Shown here: positions 44,983 to 54,788 of the stretch, one piece after another
Layout of the letters: every line of letters starts with the position of its first letter
Numbering within the stretch: the stretch's first letter is position 1
NCBI RefSeq assembly: GCF_009900765.1
Contig: NZ_JAAABL010000014.1
Coordinates: 16,365 to 80,364, forward strand
Length of the DNA: 64,000 nucleotides
Origin: Rhodovarius lipocyclicus
Lineage (GTDB): Bacteria; Pseudomonadota; Alphaproteobacteria; Acetobacterales; Acetobacteraceae
Direction of reading: 5' to 3'
The notes under the pieces: model-generated
The model's input: the letters and a program-made list of their open reading frames with translations, nothing else
The model's database searches: none
Told to the model about the DNA's origin: nothing
Made by a program: the position numbers and the translations under genes

Positions 44983-45204
44983 TCAGGCGGCCTTCTGGTG
45001 GACCACCATCTCCATATCCGGGTCGGCGGAGTGTTCGCCATTCAGTTCCCGCAGCTCGGCGAGCGCTTCCCGGGCATTCTTGATCAGCAGGTCGAGCGAC
45101 GGGGATTCTAGAACCAGGCCGGGATAGGTGCTGTCGGCGATATACCACACCTGTGCATCCTCATCCCATTCGGCGCGGATCGTAACGGGCAAGGTGGTGT
45201 TCAT
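44983..45204 (-). CDS. hicB: HicB-like antitoxin (DUF1902 type)
   Basis: This 73-residue protein has the pattern VTIRAEWDEDAQVWYIADSTYPGLVLESPSLDLLIKNAREALAEL in order, typical of the partial RNase-H-like HicB fold in its short DUF1902 form. It lacks an added DNA-binding domain, so autoregulation may need another factor. It pairs with the hicA toxin just downstream. Start ATG 45204. Confidence 0.82.
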   Translation of the reverse strand: MNTTLPVTIRAEWDEDAQVWYIADSTYPGLVLESPSLDLLIKNAREALAELRELNGEHSADPDMEMVVHQKAA

Positions 45205-45413
45205 ACTGATGTCCCGAATGGGCCTTCTGGTTGGGAGCGGACCCTAAAGCGCGAGTCGCTGCGCTGCAAGCTATCCCGACAACGGGGGCCAGGGGCGGCG
45301 GTTGCACGGACGGGGCCGTTGGCAAAACTATATGGGCAGTGTCTTGAGCATTCCCAAATCGCGTTCCTGCACGCCGCCTTTGTCCCGCGATGGGGAAACG
45401 CTATATCCTCCCC

Positions 45414-46679
45414 ATGAACGCGATCGCCGATACCGCCACCGAAGCCCTGCACGCCGCCGCGACGGCCGCGCGCGAAGCCGCCGTCGTGCTGGCCCCGGCC
45501 CCGCGTGAGATCAAGGACCGCGCCCTGCTGGCCGCCGCCCGCGCCATCCGCGCCCATGCCGGCCGCATCCTGGCCGCCAACACCCAGGACCTGATGGGCG
45601 CGGACGACCTCATCCCCTCCTTCAAGGACCGGCTGACCCTGAACCCCGCCCGCATCGAGGCGATGGCCCAGGGCGTGGAGGAAGTCGCCGCCCTGCCGGA
45701 CCCTGTCGGCCGCACCCTGGCCGAATGGACACGCCCCAATGGCCTGACCATCCGCCGCGTGGCCCAGCCCATCGGCGTGATCGGCATGATCTTCGAAAGC
45801 CGCCCCAATGTGCTGGCCGATGCCGGCGCGCTGTGCCTGAAGGCCGGCAGCCCCGTGATCCTGCGCGGCGGCAAGGAAAGCGTGAACAGCGTCGCCGCCA
45901 TCCACGCCGCCCTGATGGAAGGCCTGGCCGAGGCCGGCCTGCCCGGGACCTGCATCCAGATCCCCCCCAATGCCGACCGCGCCTTCGTGGGCGCCATGCT
46001 GAAGGCCGCGGGGCAGATCGACCTGATCGTGCCGCGCGGCGGCAAGGGCCTCGTCACCCGCGTGCAGGAGGAATCCCGCGTGCCGGTGCTGGCCCATGCC
46101 GAGGGGCTCTGCCACACCTATGTCCATGCCGCCGCCGACCCGGCCATGGCGCGCGCGGTGCTGGCCAACGCCAAGATGCGCCGCACCGGCGTCTGCGGCT
46201 CCACCGAGACGCTGCTGATCGACGCGGCCGTGGCACCCGGACTGCTGCCCTTGCTGGTGGCGGACCTCGCGGCGCTGGGCTGCGGCTTCCGCGCTGACGA
46301 GCGCGCGCGCGCCATCTGCCCGGAACTGCCCGCCGCCACGGATGACGACTTCCACACCGAATGGCTGGGCGCCACGCTGAATGTCGCGGTGGTGGATGGC
46401 GTGGCCTCGGCGCTGGCGCATATCCGCCGCTATGGCACCGAGCACACCGAGGCGATCATCACCGAGGACGCGGCGGCGGCCACCGAGTTCCTGAACCTGC
46501 TGGGTTCGGCGGTGGGGATGTGGAACACCTCCACCCAGTTCTGCGATGGGTTCGAGTTCGGCTTCGGCGCCGAGATCGGCATCGCCACCGGGCGCATGCA
46601 CGCGCGCGGGCCGGTGGGGCTGGAGCAGCTGTGCACCTATCGCTACCAGGTGATCGGCACGGGGCAGCTGCGCCCGTAA
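45414..46679 (+). CDS. proA: Gamma-glutamyl phosphate reductase
   Basis: This 421-residue aldehyde-dehydrogenase-fold enzyme has QPIGVIGMIFESRPNVLADAG, AGSPVILRGGKESVNS, the catalytic Cys in KMRRTGVCGSTETLL and GMWNTSTQFCDGFEFGFGAEIGI near the end. It reduces gamma-glutamyl phosphate in proline synthesis. The ATG at 45414 is preferred over an in-frame ATG at 45390, although neither has a clear ribosome site. It precedes nadD-rsfS-rlmH, the usual neighbourhood, with one extra gene inserted. Confidence 0.96.
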   Translation: MNAIADTATEALHAAATAAREAAVVLAPAPREIKDRALLAAARAIRAHAGRILAANTQDLMGADDLIPSFKDRLTLNPARIEAMAQGVEEVAALPDPVGRTLAEWTRPNGLTIRRVAQPIGVIGMIFESRPNVLADAGALCLKAGSPVILRGGKESVNSVAAIHAALMEGLAEAGLPGTCIQIPPNADRAFVGAMLKAAGQIDLIVPRGGKGLVTRVQEESRVPVLAHAEGLCHTYVHAAADPAMARAVLANAKMRRTGVCGSTETLLIDAAVAPGLLPLLVADLAALGCGFRADERARAICPELPAATDDDFHTEWLGATLNVAVVDGVASALAHIRRYGTEHTEAIITEDAAAATEFLNLLGSAVGMWNTSTQFCDGFEFGFGAEIGIATGRMHARGPVGLEQLCTYRYQVIGTGQLRP

Positions 46680-46742
46680 GCTGGCCCTTCCCCGGAACGC
46701 CCGGCTGTGCCTAGCATCCTGGAAAACCAGGGAGGTCACACC

Positions 46743-47591
46743 ATGCGTTCCATCCTTCTCGCCACGGCCTTGTTCGTGGCGCCCGCGCTGGCCCAGGCCG
46801 CCTGCCCGGATGAGGCCACCATGGCCGCGCTGGCCCGCAACCTGCTGGCGCAGCAGCCCTCCCAGCCGATCGCGGGGATGACGTCGCTGGCCGACGGGCT
46901 GTGCGCGCAGAACCGGCTGGTGCCCCTGCTCTCGGCCCATTGGGGGCGGCCGGTGGGTTACAAGGTGGGGCTGACCAACCCCACGGCGCAGCAGCGCTTC
47001 GGGGTGAACCACCCCGTCACCGGCATCATCTATGAGAACACCGTGCGCCTGCTTTCGGATGGGGAGGTGGAGGCGCGCTTCGGCGCCGTGCCGACGGTGG
47101 AGGCCGACCTGATGGTGCGCGTGCGCGACGAGGGCATCAACACCGCCCGCGACCACGTCGAGATCCTGCGCCACCTGGATCTCGTGATCCCCTTCATCGA
47201 GATGCCGGACCTGGCGCTGGCCTCCGGCCTCGATGGCCCGAACCTGCTGGCGATCAATGTCGGCGCGCGGCTGGGCGTGATGGGTGAGGCCATTCCGGTG
47301 CAGGCGAATGAGGATTTCGCGGCGCGGTTGGCCTCCATGACCGTGGTGCTGGGGAACGACCAGCGCGAGCTGGCCCGCGCCCCGGGCACGGCGCTGCTGG
47401 GCCACCCGCTGAACGTGCTGCCCTGGCTGGCGCAGGACCTGGCGAGCCGGGGCACGCGCCTGCGCGCGGGCGACCTGGTCAGCCTGGGCGGCTTCTCGCC
47501 GGCCCTGCCCACGGAGGCCGGGCGGCGCTACACCGTCCGCTATGAGGGCCTGCTGGCGGCCCCGGTCGAGGTGAGTGTGCGGACAAGGTGA
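46743..47591 (+). CDS. 2-keto-4-pentenoate hydratase-like protein with signal peptide
   Basis: This 282-residue protein has a clear Sec signal (SILLATALFVAPALAQA) before a MhpD/FAH-like domain: GRPVGYKVGLTNPTAQQRFGV, VEADLMVRVRDEGIN, LVIPFIEMPDLALA and NVLPWLAQDLASRGTRLRAGDLVSLG. Classical hydratases of this family are cytoplasmic and metal dependent. An exported version is unusual, and its reaction is unknown. Its stop codon overlaps the nadD start as GTGA. It sits between proA and nadD, where most related genomes have no such gene (from memory, not checked). Confidence 0.82.
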   Translation: MRSILLATALFVAPALAQAACPDEATMAALARNLLAQQPSQPIAGMTSLADGLCAQNRLVPLLSAHWGRPVGYKVGLTNPTAQQRFGVNHPVTGIIYENTVRLLSDGEVEARFGAVPTVEADLMVRVRDEGINTARDHVEILRHLDLVIPFIEMPDLALASGLDGPNLLAINVGARLGVMGEAIPVQANEDFAARLASMTVVLGNDQRELARAPGTALLGHPLNVLPWLAQDLASRGTRLRAGDLVSLGGFSPALPTEAGRRYTVRYEGLLAAPVEVSVRTR

Positions 47592-48208
47592 GCGTGGGCG
47601 ATCGACGAAGGGCGCGGATCGGGCTTCTGGGGGGCAGCTTCAACCCGGCCCATCATGGCCACGCCCATGTGGCACGGGTGGCGCTGGCGGCCCTGCGGCT
47701 GGATGCGGTGTGGCTGATGGTCTCGCCGGGCAACCCGCTGAAACCCGCGCGCGGCATGGCGCCCTTCGCCGAGCGCATGGCCTCCGCCCGCGCGGTGGCG
47801 GCGCCGCCGCGCATCGTGGCGAGCGACGTGGAGGCCCGGCTGGGCACGCGGCTGACCTGGCGCACGCTGCGGCTGCTGCGGGCGCGGTTTCCGCGCGTGG
47901 AGTTCGTGCTGATCATCGGCGCGGACAATCTGGTGCAGTTGCCGCGCTGGGGGCGGTGGCGGCAGATCGCGGCCGACACCCGGCTGGCGGTGCTGCCGCG
48001 CCCGGGTTCCACCCGCGCGGCCCTGCATGGGCGGGCGGCCAGCGTGCTGCGCCGGCACCGCCGCGCGCCGGGGGCGATATGGAGCGGGAAGGGCCCGCAC
48101 GCCCCCTGGTGCTTCGTGCCCGCCCGGCTGCACGCCGCTTCGGCAACAGCCATTCGCAGTGCGCGGTGGCGTTCCGCCGCGGATTCTGGCAGCTACAGCC
48201 CGAGTTGA
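47588..48208 (+). CDS. nadD: Nicotinate-mononucleotide adenylyltransferase
   Basis: This 206-residue nucleotidyltransferase has the ATP-binding motif GLLGGSFNPAHHGHAHVA and VEFVLIIGADNLVQLPRWGRW. The terminal SATAIRSARW carries the second nucleotide-binding signature (related to the family's S-x-T-x-I-R). It makes nicotinate adenine dinucleotide for NAD. It starts at GTG 47588 inside the stop of the upstream gene, so translation is coupled. rsfS follows after 10 bp. Confidence 0.94.
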   Translation: MSVGDRRRARIGLLGGSFNPAHHGHAHVARVALAALRLDAVWLMVSPGNPLKPARGMAPFAERMASARAVAAPPRIVASDVEARLGTRLTWRTLRLLRARFPRVEFVLIIGADNLVQLPRWGRWRQIAADTRLAVLPRPGSTRAALHGRAASVLRRHRRAPGAIWSGKGPHAPWCFVPARLHAASATAIRSARWRSAADSGSYSPS

Positions 48209-48218
48209 AGGATTTATC

Positions 48219-49034
48219 ATGGCCCGCAAGCCTGTTTCCGAGGCCAAGCCCGCCGAGAGCGCGGCGAAGCCCGCCCGCAAGACCGCGGTGAAGAGCACCA
48301 CCGGCACGGCGAAAGCGCCTGCCGCGAAGAAGACCGTTGCCGCGAAGGCAGTGGCGGAAAAGCCCGTGAAGGCACCCGCTGCGAAGGCGGGGGCCGTGAA
48401 GGCCAAGGCGCCCGCGCCGAAGCCCGTGCCTGCGAAGGCCAAGGCCAAGGCCGCGCCTGCCGCGAAGCCGGCGCCCGCGAAGGCCAAGGCCGCGCCCGCC
48501 GCGAAGCCCGCGCCCGTGAAGGCCAAGGCCGCGCCCGCCGCGAAGCCCGCGCCCGCGAAGGCCAAGGCTGCCCCCGCCGCCAAGCCCGCCCCCGCGAAGA
48601 AGGCGCCCGCCAAGGCCGCTGCCTCCGCCAAGGAGCAGGCCGCCGCCCCCAAGGCCCCGCGCGCCCGCAAGCGCGCCCCGCGCCTGACGCCCGACCGGCT
48701 GGAGCTGCTGGTGAACGCCGCCCGCGCCAGCCTGGAGGACGACAAGGCCGAGGACATCGTCGTGCTCGATGTCTCGACCCGCTCCACCTTCACCGACCGC
48801 ATGATCATCGCCACCGGCCTGGCCGAGCGCCAGATTCAGGCGATGGCGACCCATGTGGAGGACGCGCTGGCCGAAAACGGCCTGAAGCTGAAGAAATCCG
48901 CCTTCGAGACCAGCCCCGAATGGGTGCTGATCGACGCGGGGGATATCGTGATCCACCTCTTCATGCCCGAGGAGCGCGACAAGTTTAACCTCGAGAAGCT
49001 GTGGGGCGAGGACAGCCCGTCCAGCGCGGGGTGA
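48219..49034 (+). CDS. rsfS: Ribosome silencing factor RsfS with a long histone-H1-like N-terminal tail
   Basis: This 271-residue protein is about twice the usual length. Residues 156-271 are the RsfS domain ([74 protein letters not shown]). It binds ribosomal protein uL14 and blocks subunit joining. Residues 1-155 are a low-complexity Lys/Ala/Pro tail, with [13 protein letters not shown] repeated about four times, like histone H1 or AlgP tails. The ATG at 48219 is the only good start for this frame, but internal initiation near residue 155 cannot be excluded. rlmH overlaps its stop. Confidence 0.93.
   Translation: MARKPVSEAKPAESAAKPARKTAVKSTTGTAKAPAAKKTVAAKAVAEKPVKAPAAKAGAVKAKAPAPKPVPAKAKAKAAPAAKPAPAKAKAAPAAKPAPVKAKAAPAAKPAPAKAKAAPAAKPAPAKKAPAKAAASAKEQAAAPKAPRARKRAPRLTPDRLELLVNAARASLEDDKAEDIVVLDVSTRSTFTDRMIIATGLAERQIQAMATHVEDALAENGLKLKKSAFETSPEWVLIDAGDIVIHLFMPEERDKFNLEKLWGEDSPSSAG
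48453..48599 (+). repeat. 39-bp tandem repeat inside rsfS
   Basis: There are three full units of 39 bp (48453, 48492 and 48531) and one partial (48570), each encoding [13 protein letters not shown] with small changes. They are in frame, so unit gain or loss would change tail length without breaking the gene. Confidence 0.85.
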
Positions 49035-49495
49035 AGGCTAGGCTGATCGCCATCGGCCGCGCGAAGCCGGGGCCGGAGGCGGAACTCTTCCGCCACTACA
49101 ACGCCCGGCTGCGCCCGCCGCTGGAATTGCTGGAACTGCCGGAGGGCCAGGGCTCTCCGGCGGAACTGCGCCGGCGGGAGGGGGCGGCGATCCTCGCGGC
49201 CCTCGCCCCCAACACCCTGCTGGTGGCGATGGACCTGGGCGGCAAGGCCCCGACCTCGGAGGCGCTGGCCACGCTGACCCAGCGCTGGATGGAGGCCGCC
49301 CGGCCCATCGCCTTCGTCATCGGCGGCGCGGAGGGGCTGGATGAGGCGGTGCTGGCCCGCGCCACGCATCTGCTCTCACTGGGCCCGCTGACCTGGCCGC
49401 ATATGCTGGTGCGCGGCATGCTGGCGGAACAGGTCTTCCGCGCCCAGTGCATCCGGGACAACCACCCGTATCACCGGGCCTGGCGGCCCGGCTGA
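49031..49495 (+). CDS. rlmH: 23S rRNA pseudouridine-1915 N3-methyltransferase
   Basis: This 154-residue SPOUT methyltransferase has [19 protein letters not shown] at the start, [15 protein letters not shown] (SAM-binding knot) and the C-terminal [24 protein letters not shown]...NHPYHR segment. It methylates helix 69 of 23S rRNA. GTG at 49031 overlaps the rsfS stop as GTGA. It is convergent with Hsp20, with 8 bp between the stops. Confidence 0.95.
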   Translation: MKARLIAIGRAKPGPEAELFRHYNARLRPPLELLELPEGQGSPAELRRREGAAILAALAPNTLLVAMDLGGKAPTSEALATLTQRWMEAARPIAFVIGGAEGLDEAVLARATHLLSLGPLTWPHMLVRGMLAEQVFRAQCIRDNHPYHRAWRPG

Positions 49496-49503
49496 GGGGG
49501 AGA

Positions 49504-50019
49504 TCAGCTTCCCGGCTTGATCTCGATCTTCTTTTCCGCAGCGGCCGCGCTGGCGGCCTTGGGCAGCAGCACGGTGAGCACGCCCTTGTCGAATGTGGCG
49601 TCGATCTTCTCGCGGTCTACATCGCGGGGCAGCCGGAAGCTGCGCTGGAAGGACCCGAAGCGTCGTTCGGAGAGATGGTAATTCTCCTTCTTCTCCTCGG
49701 TCTGCTCTTTCTTCTCGCCTTTGATGGTCAGCAGATCCTCGGAGAGCGAAAGCTCCACATTGCTGGCATCCATGCCGGGCAGTTCGGCGGCGATGCGGTA
49801 TCCGGTTTCGGTCTCGGTCAGGTCGATGGCGGGCGCCGTGGCGCCCGGTAGGGGGCCGGGGCGGCGCGGTGTCTGGCTGGCCCCGAAACCTGGCCAGAAA
49901 TCCTCGAACAGGCGATCGATCTCGCCCCGCAGGGCCGAAAAGGACGGCCACTGGTTGGCCGGCGCGGCAAGGGCATGGGGCGGGGTCTGGCTCGGCACCG
50001 GGGTCTTGGTGTCACTCAT
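49504..50019 (-). CDS. Small heat shock protein, Hsp20 family
   Basis: This 171-residue protein has an alpha-crystallin domain from about residue 65: PAIDLTETETGYRIAAELPGMD, LTIKGEKKEQTEEKKENYHLSERRFGSFQRSFRLP and the final strand KGVLTVLLPK. The usual C-terminal I-x-I is present as IEIKPGS. It holds unfolding proteins as a chaperone. The ATG at 50019 has GGGAGA upstream; the longer frame is rejected. An Fnr/FixK-type box lies about 92 bp upstream, and no clear sigma-32 promoter is visible. Confidence 0.93.
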   Translation of the reverse strand: MSDTKTPVPSQTPPHALAAPANQWPSFSALRGEIDRLFEDFWPGFGASQTPRRPGPLPGATAPAIDLTETETGYRIAAELPGMDASNVELSLSEDLLTIKGEKKEQTEEKKENYHLSERRFGSFQRSFRLPRDVDREKIDATFDKGVLTVLLPKAASAAAAEKKIEIKPGS

Positions 50020-50110
50020 GACAATATCTCCCTCTCTGCAACAAGGGCCGCCGCGGCATCCGGACCAGCGGCGCCCGAACACAGCGAAGCATATATGCCA
50101 GGGCCTGGGA

Positions 50111-50124
50111 TTGACGAGAGTCAA
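50111..50124. promoter_or_regulatory. Fnr/FixK-type box upstream of hsp20
   Basis: TTGACGAGAGTCAA is an exact TTGAY-N4-RTCAA site, centred 98 bp before the Hsp20 ATG, with TATA-rich sequence (GCATATATGC, 50089-50098) between. The TATA centre is about 24 bp from the box rather than 32, so the exact promoter geometry is unclear. Confidence 0.5.
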
Positions 50125-50201
50125 ACCGGAACGGGGCCGATATGAAAACGGCGCCCTGCCGGGGGGCAGGGCGCCGTGAGAAGAGCCGGAGGCAGCCGGG
50201 C

Positions 50202-53200
50202 CTATTCCGCCGGCGTGGCCGGGGCGGCGGGCACCGCCCCGCGCCCGCGGCTGAACCGCCGGGCCAGCCCCTCGAAGCCCAGATACAGCACTGGCGTCAC
50301 GAACAGCGTCAGCACCTGGGACACCGCGAGGCCGCCGACCACCGCCAAGCCCAGCGGCTGGCGCAGCTCGGCCGCGGCACCCCAGCCGGCCGCGATGGGC
50401 ACCGCGCCCGCCGCCGCCGCCAGGGTGGTCATCAGGATGGGCCGGAACCGCACGATGCAGGCATGGCGCACGGATTCCAGCGGCGCGTGGCCCTCGCGCT
50501 GCATGTGCAGCGCCACGTCCACGATCATGATGGCGTTCTTCTTCACCAGCCCGATCAGCAGCAGCGTGCCGATCACGGCGATCACCGACAGGTCCATGCC
50601 GAACAGCCACAGCGTGGCGAAGGCACCGAGCCCCGCCGCCGGCAGGCCCGACAGGATGGTCAGCGGGTGCACCAGGCTTTCGTACAGCACGCCCAGCACG
50701 ACATAGACGATCAGCACGGCGGCCAGCACCAGCCAGCCCTGGCCCGCCAGCGCCTGCTGGAACACCTGGGCGGAACCGGCGAAGCCCGTGACGATGGTGG
50801 GCGGCAGGCCGATCTCGCGCTCCACGGCGCGGATGGCGTTCACCGCGTCACCCAGCGCCACGCCCGGGGGGGTGTTGAAGCCGATGGTCACCGCCGGCAA
50901 CTGCCCCTGATGCGCGACCGAGAGCGGGCCGGAGCGCCGCTCGATGCTCGCCAGCGCCGAGAGCGGTACCAGCCGGGTGGTCGTGCCGGTGGCGGTCGTG
51001 GCGCTCGTCCCGGTGGCCAGCGCCGTCGTGCTGCCGGTCGAACCACCGGCGACGCCAGTGGGCGTGACCGTCGCGCGCAGATACAGCTTGGCCAGCCCCG
51101 TCTCGTCCCGCTGATCCTCGGGCAAGGCCTCCAGGATCACGGGATAGGCGTTGGCCTGGCCATAGATGGTGGAGATCTGCCGCGCGCCGAAGGCGGAATA
51201 CAGCGCCTGCCGCACCTGGTCGATCGACACGCCGGCGGCCGTGGCGCGGTCGCGGTTCACATTCACCACCACCACCGGGCTGTCCAGCTGCAGGTCGGTG
51301 TTCACGTCCTGCAATTGCGGCACGCGGGACAGCGCCTGTTCCAGCCTGGGCGCCCAGTCGTACAGCTCATCCAGCCTGAGGCCCTGCAAGGTGTACAGGT
51401 ACAGCGTGCGGGACTGCCGGGCACCGAAATTGATGTTCTGGATCGGCTGCATGAACACGCGCAGGCCGGGGATGGAGCTTGTCTCCCGCCGCAGGGTCTG
51501 GATCACGGTCTGGATATTGGGGCGCTGGCCGTTGGGCTTCAGCTCCACGAACAGGCGGCCCTGGTTGATGGAGATGCTGCCGCCCACCGCGCCCAGGTTG
51601 GACACCACGGTGTTCACATAGGGGCTGCGTTGCAGGATCTCGGTCAGGCGGCCCTGCATCTCGCTCATCGCGGCGATGGAGCTGCCGCGCGGGCCCTCGG
51701 TGTTCACCTGCAGCAGGCCGGTGTCCTCGATGGGGAAGAAGCCCTTGGGGATCACCACGGCGAACCAGCCGGCCGCGACCAGGGAGGCGAAGAACAGCGC
51801 CCAGATGATCAGCCGGAAGCGCAACGCCAAGTCCAGCAACCAGATATAGCTTTTCTCGATGGCGACGAAGCCGCCTTCCAGCACCCGGTCCAGCATGCCC
51901 GGCGGGCCGTGATGGGCCTTGATCCGGCTGCTCATCAGCGGCGTCAGCGTGAGGGAGACGGCGCAGGAGGCGATGACCGCCAGCGTCACGGTGGCGGCGA
52001 AGGCGTTGAACACGCGCCCCACCACGCCGCCCATCAGCAGGATGGGCATGAACACCGCGATCAGCGAGACGGTGATGGAGACGACGGTGAAGCCCACCTC
52101 CTTCGCGCCGCGCACGGCGGCGGTCATGGGCGGCACGCCTTCCTCGATATGGCGCATGATGGCTTCGAGCACGACGATCGCGTCATCCACCACCAGGCCG
52201 ACCGCGATGGTCAGGCCCAGCAGCGTCACGTTGTCGATGCCATAGCCCATGGCGTACATCAGCCCGAAGGTGATGCAGAGGCTGATCGGCACCGCCACGG
52301 TGGGGATCAGCGTGGCCGAGAGGCGGCGCAGGAACAGGAAGCACACCAGCACCACCAGCCCGATGGCGATCAGCAGGCTTTCCTGCACATCGTGCACCGC
52401 GGCGCGGATGGACAGGCTGCGGTCCAGCATCACGCCGATCTCGGCCCCCGGCGGCAAGGCGGCCTGCAGGGCGGGGATGCTGGCGCGCACGCCATCCACC
52501 ACATCCACCGTGTTGGCGTCCGGTTGGCGCAGCACGGCCAGCACCAGGGCGCGCTGGTTGCCGCGCCAGCTGGCCAGGCGCTCGTTCTGCACGCCGTCGG
52601 CGACACTCGCGATTTCGTTCAGCCGCACCGGGGCGTTGGCGCGGCCGGCCACGATCAGGTTGCCGAATTCCTGCGCGTTCTGCGGCTGGTCATTGGCGCG
52701 CAGCGTCAATTGCTGGCGCGCGCCGGTCAGCAGGCCGACGGGCGTGTTGGAGTTGGCGGCGATGATGGACTGGCCCACCGTGTCGAAGGCCAGGCCCATG
52801 GCCGCGATGCGGTCCGGGTCCAGCCGCACGCGCACGGCATAGATCTGCTCGCCGAACACCTGCACCTGCGCCACGCCCTGCACGCGCGACAGGGCGGGGG
52901 CGATGATGGTGCTCGCCACGTCCTGCAACCGGTACAGGGGGGTGTCGCCACCGGTCAGCGTCATCAGCAGCACCGGGGCATCCGCCGGGTTCACCTTGCG
53001 GTAGCTGGGCGGGGTGGTCATCTCGATCGGCAGGCGCCGCTGGGCGCGGGTCAGCGCCGCCTGCACATCCTGCGCCGCGCTGTCGATGTTGCGGCCCAGC
53101 TGGAATTGCAGCGTCAGGTTCAGCGTATCCTGGCCGGAGACGCTGGACATGCTGTCCAGGCCCGCGATGGTCGAGAATTCGCGTTCCAGCGGCAGGGCGA

Positions 53201-53387
53201 CGGAGGTGGCCATGGTCTCCGGTGAGGCGCCGGGGAAGTTGGCGAAGACCGAGATGACGGGGAAGTCCACGCGCGGCACGGCGGCCACCGGCAGGCGGGT
53301 ATAGGCCACGATCCCCGCGACCACCGCCGCGATGGACAGCAGCCAGGTCATCACCGGCCGCTTGATGCAGAGCTCGCTGATATGCAT
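50202..53387 (-). CDS. RND multidrug efflux pump, inner-membrane subunit
   Basis: This 1061-residue protein has standard HAE1 RND length: opening [43 protein letters not shown] in the porter domain, and the proton-relay segment [23 protein letters not shown] with paired aspartates in TM4. The second half repeats the fold. A low-complexity Thr/Ser/Gly stretch ([16 protein letters not shown]) interrupts the second porter domain. It resembles MdtB/MdtC-type pumps. The adaptor gene lies 4 bp upstream; no outer-membrane TolC gene is nearby. Confidence 0.95.
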   Translation of the reverse strand: MHISELCIKRPVMTWLLSIAAVVAGIVAYTRLPVAAVPRVDFPVISVFANFPGASPETMATSVALPLEREFSTIAGLDSMSSVSGQDTLNLTLQFQLGRNIDSAAQDVQAALTRAQRRLPIEMTTPPSYRKVNPADAPVLLMTLTGGDTPLYRLQDVASTIIAPALSRVQGVAQVQVFGEQIYAVRVRLDPDRIAAMGLAFDTVGQSIIAANSNTPVGLLTGARQQLTLRANDQPQNAQEFGNLIVAGRANAPVRLNEIASVADGVQNERLASWRGNQRALVLAVLRQPDANTVDVVDGVRASIPALQAALPPGAEIGVMLDRSLSIRAAVHDVQESLLIAIGLVVLVCFLFLRRLSATLIPTVAVPISLCITFGLMYAMGYGIDNVTLLGLTIAVGLVVDDAIVVLEAIMRHIEEGVPPMTAAVRGAKEVGFTVVSITVSLIAVFMPILLMGGVVGRVFNAFAATVTLAVIASCAVSLTLTPLMSSRIKAHHGPPGMLDRVLEGGFVAIEKSYIWLLDLALRFRLIIWALFFASLVAAGWFAVVIPKGFFPIEDTGLLQVNTEGPRGSSIAAMSEMQGRLTEILQRSPYVNTVVSNLGAVGGSISINQGRLFVELKPNGQRPNIQTVIQTLRRETSSIPGLRVFMQPIQNINFGARQSRTLYLYTLQGLRLDELYDWAPRLEQALSRVPQLQDVNTDLQLDSPVVVVNVNRDRATAAGVSIDQVRQALYSAFGARQISTIYGQANAYPVILEALPEDQRDETGLAKLYLRATVTPTGVAGGSTGSTTALATGTSATTATGTTTRLVPLSALASIERRSGPLSVAHQGQLPAVTIGFNTPPGVALGDAVNAIRAVEREIGLPPTIVTGFAGSAQVFQQALAGQGWLVLAAVLIVYVVLGVLYESLVHPLTILSGLPAAGLGAFATLWLFGMDLSVIAVIGTLLLIGLVKKNAIMIVDVALHMQREGHAPLESVRHACIVRFRPILMTTLAAAAGAVPIAAGWGAAAELRQPLGLAVVGGLAVSQVLTLFVTPVLYLGFEGLARRFSRGRGAVPAAPATPAE

Positions 53388-53391
53388 GGGT

Positions 53392-54552
53392 TTAGCGCTC
53401 CGTCACCTGGGATACGCGTTGCCCCTGCTGGCCGCGTTCCACCACGCGGCCGCCATCGACCACGCGCTGGGCGCCGTCCACGATCACGCTTTCGCCGTCC
53501 CGCAGCTCACCGGTGACCACGGCGCGGTCGCCGTTGACGCGCACCAGCTCCACCGCGCGGCGGCGGGCCACGCCCTGCTCCGCCACGAAGACGAAGCGGC
53601 CCTGCTGGCCGGTCTGCACCGCGGCGGAGGGCACGGTGATGGCGTTGCGGCTGACGCCGGCGGCCACCGAGACCTGCACATACTGGCCGGGCCACAGCCG
53701 GGCATTGCTGTTCTCGAACCGGCCCTTCAGGGCGATGGTGCCGGTGGTGGTGTCCACCTGGCTGTCCACGAACACGATCTCACCCCGGCTGGGCGGGCCG
53801 GCGTCGCCTTCCATACGGACCAGCACGGCGGGGTTGCCGCCGGCGGCCTGGGTGGCGCGGATCATCGGCAGCCAGCGCTCGGGGATGCTGAACTGCACCA
53901 GGATGGGGTTGATCTGGGTGATGCTGCCCAGCGCCACGTTTTCCGCCTGGCGCACGAAATTGCCCACGCGCAGCGGCAGGGCGCCCAGCTGGCCGTCGGC
54001 CTCCGCCACGATCTGGGCGAATTCGATGCTCAGCCGCGTCTGCTGGATCAGCGCCTGGGTGGCCAGCACGGTGGCGGCGGCGGCGGCGGCATCGGCCTGG
54101 GCCTGCTCGAAGCGCTGCTGGCTGGCGAAGCTTTCGCCCCGCAGGGACTGGTAGCGCACGGCATCGGCCTGGGCGCGGGTGGCGCTGGCGCGGTCGCGCA
54201 TCAGCTGCGCTTCCTGCTGGGCCAGCAGCGCCTGGTTCAGCCGGGCATCCAGGGTGAACAGCGGCTGCCCGCGCCGGACGAACTGGCCTTCCTGCACATG
54301 CACCTGCGTGATCTGACCATCCACCCGGGGGCGGATGGTCACCACGCTCTCGCTCTGCACCACGCCGTTGGAGGCGACATTGATCGGCACGTCGCCCACC
54401 ACCACGCGGTCGGTGGTGATGGCGGTGGGGGGCGCGCCGCCGCCGCCGCCCGGTGCCCCTTGCGCATGCAGCCCGGCTGGCGCCAGGGCCAGCATGGCGG
54501 GCAGCGCGGCACCCAGCAGCAGAGTCTTACGCAGCATCATCACACGCAGCAT
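53392..54552 (-). CDS. RND efflux periplasmic adaptor (membrane fusion protein)
   Basis: This protein of about 386 residues has a signal peptide ([27 protein letters not shown] region), a Gly-rich linker and a lipoyl half-motif [25 protein letters not shown] helical hairpin follows ([24 protein letters not shown]), then beta-barrel and C-terminal domains ([20 protein letters not shown]). It links the inner-membrane pump to an outer-membrane channel. ATG 54552 is chosen among several close starts; a GTG at 54579 is also in frame. It is the first gene of the efflux operon. Confidence 0.93.
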   Translation of the reverse strand: MLRVMMLRKTLLLGAALPAMLALAPAGLHAQGAPGGGGGAPPTAITTDRVVVGDVPINVASNGVVQSESVVTIRPRVDGQITQVHVQEGQFVRRGQPLFTLDARLNQALLAQQEAQLMRDRASATRAQADAVRYQSLRGESFASQQRFEQAQADAAAAAATVLATQALIQQTRLSIEFAQIVAEADGQLGALPLRVGNFVRQAENVALGSITQINPILVQFSIPERWLPMIRATQAAGGNPAVLVRMEGDAGPPSRGEIVFVDSQVDTTTGTIALKGRFENSNARLWPGQYVQVSVAAGVSRNAITVPSAAVQTGQQGRFVFVAEQGVARRRAVELVRVNGDRAVVTGELRDGESVIVDGAQRVVDGGRVVERGQQGQRVSQVTER

Positions 54553-54788
54553 CCGAACGCCCCGCACTTTGTCAGACACAATTGATTTACCGTGCCATGG
54601 AAGTTCGACCAGGGCGAATCTTTCCCGGTTTCACTTCGTAAAGGGCGAGTGCAACTCCTTTGCATCTCGGCGGCGCAGCATCCGGCACTTCCTGCATAGG
54701 GGCCGCGCAAATCACTTCATCGTTTCGCGCGATGTGGCATGCTGCAAGCCATTGTATCATGTAAGAATTGATGATCGGGAGGGCGCGG

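Noticed and set aside
49504..50610. A 368-residue protein ending in Hsp20
   Set aside because: The extra N-terminus is antisense to the RND gene and crosses the promoter region; the ATG at 50019 has a good ribosome site.
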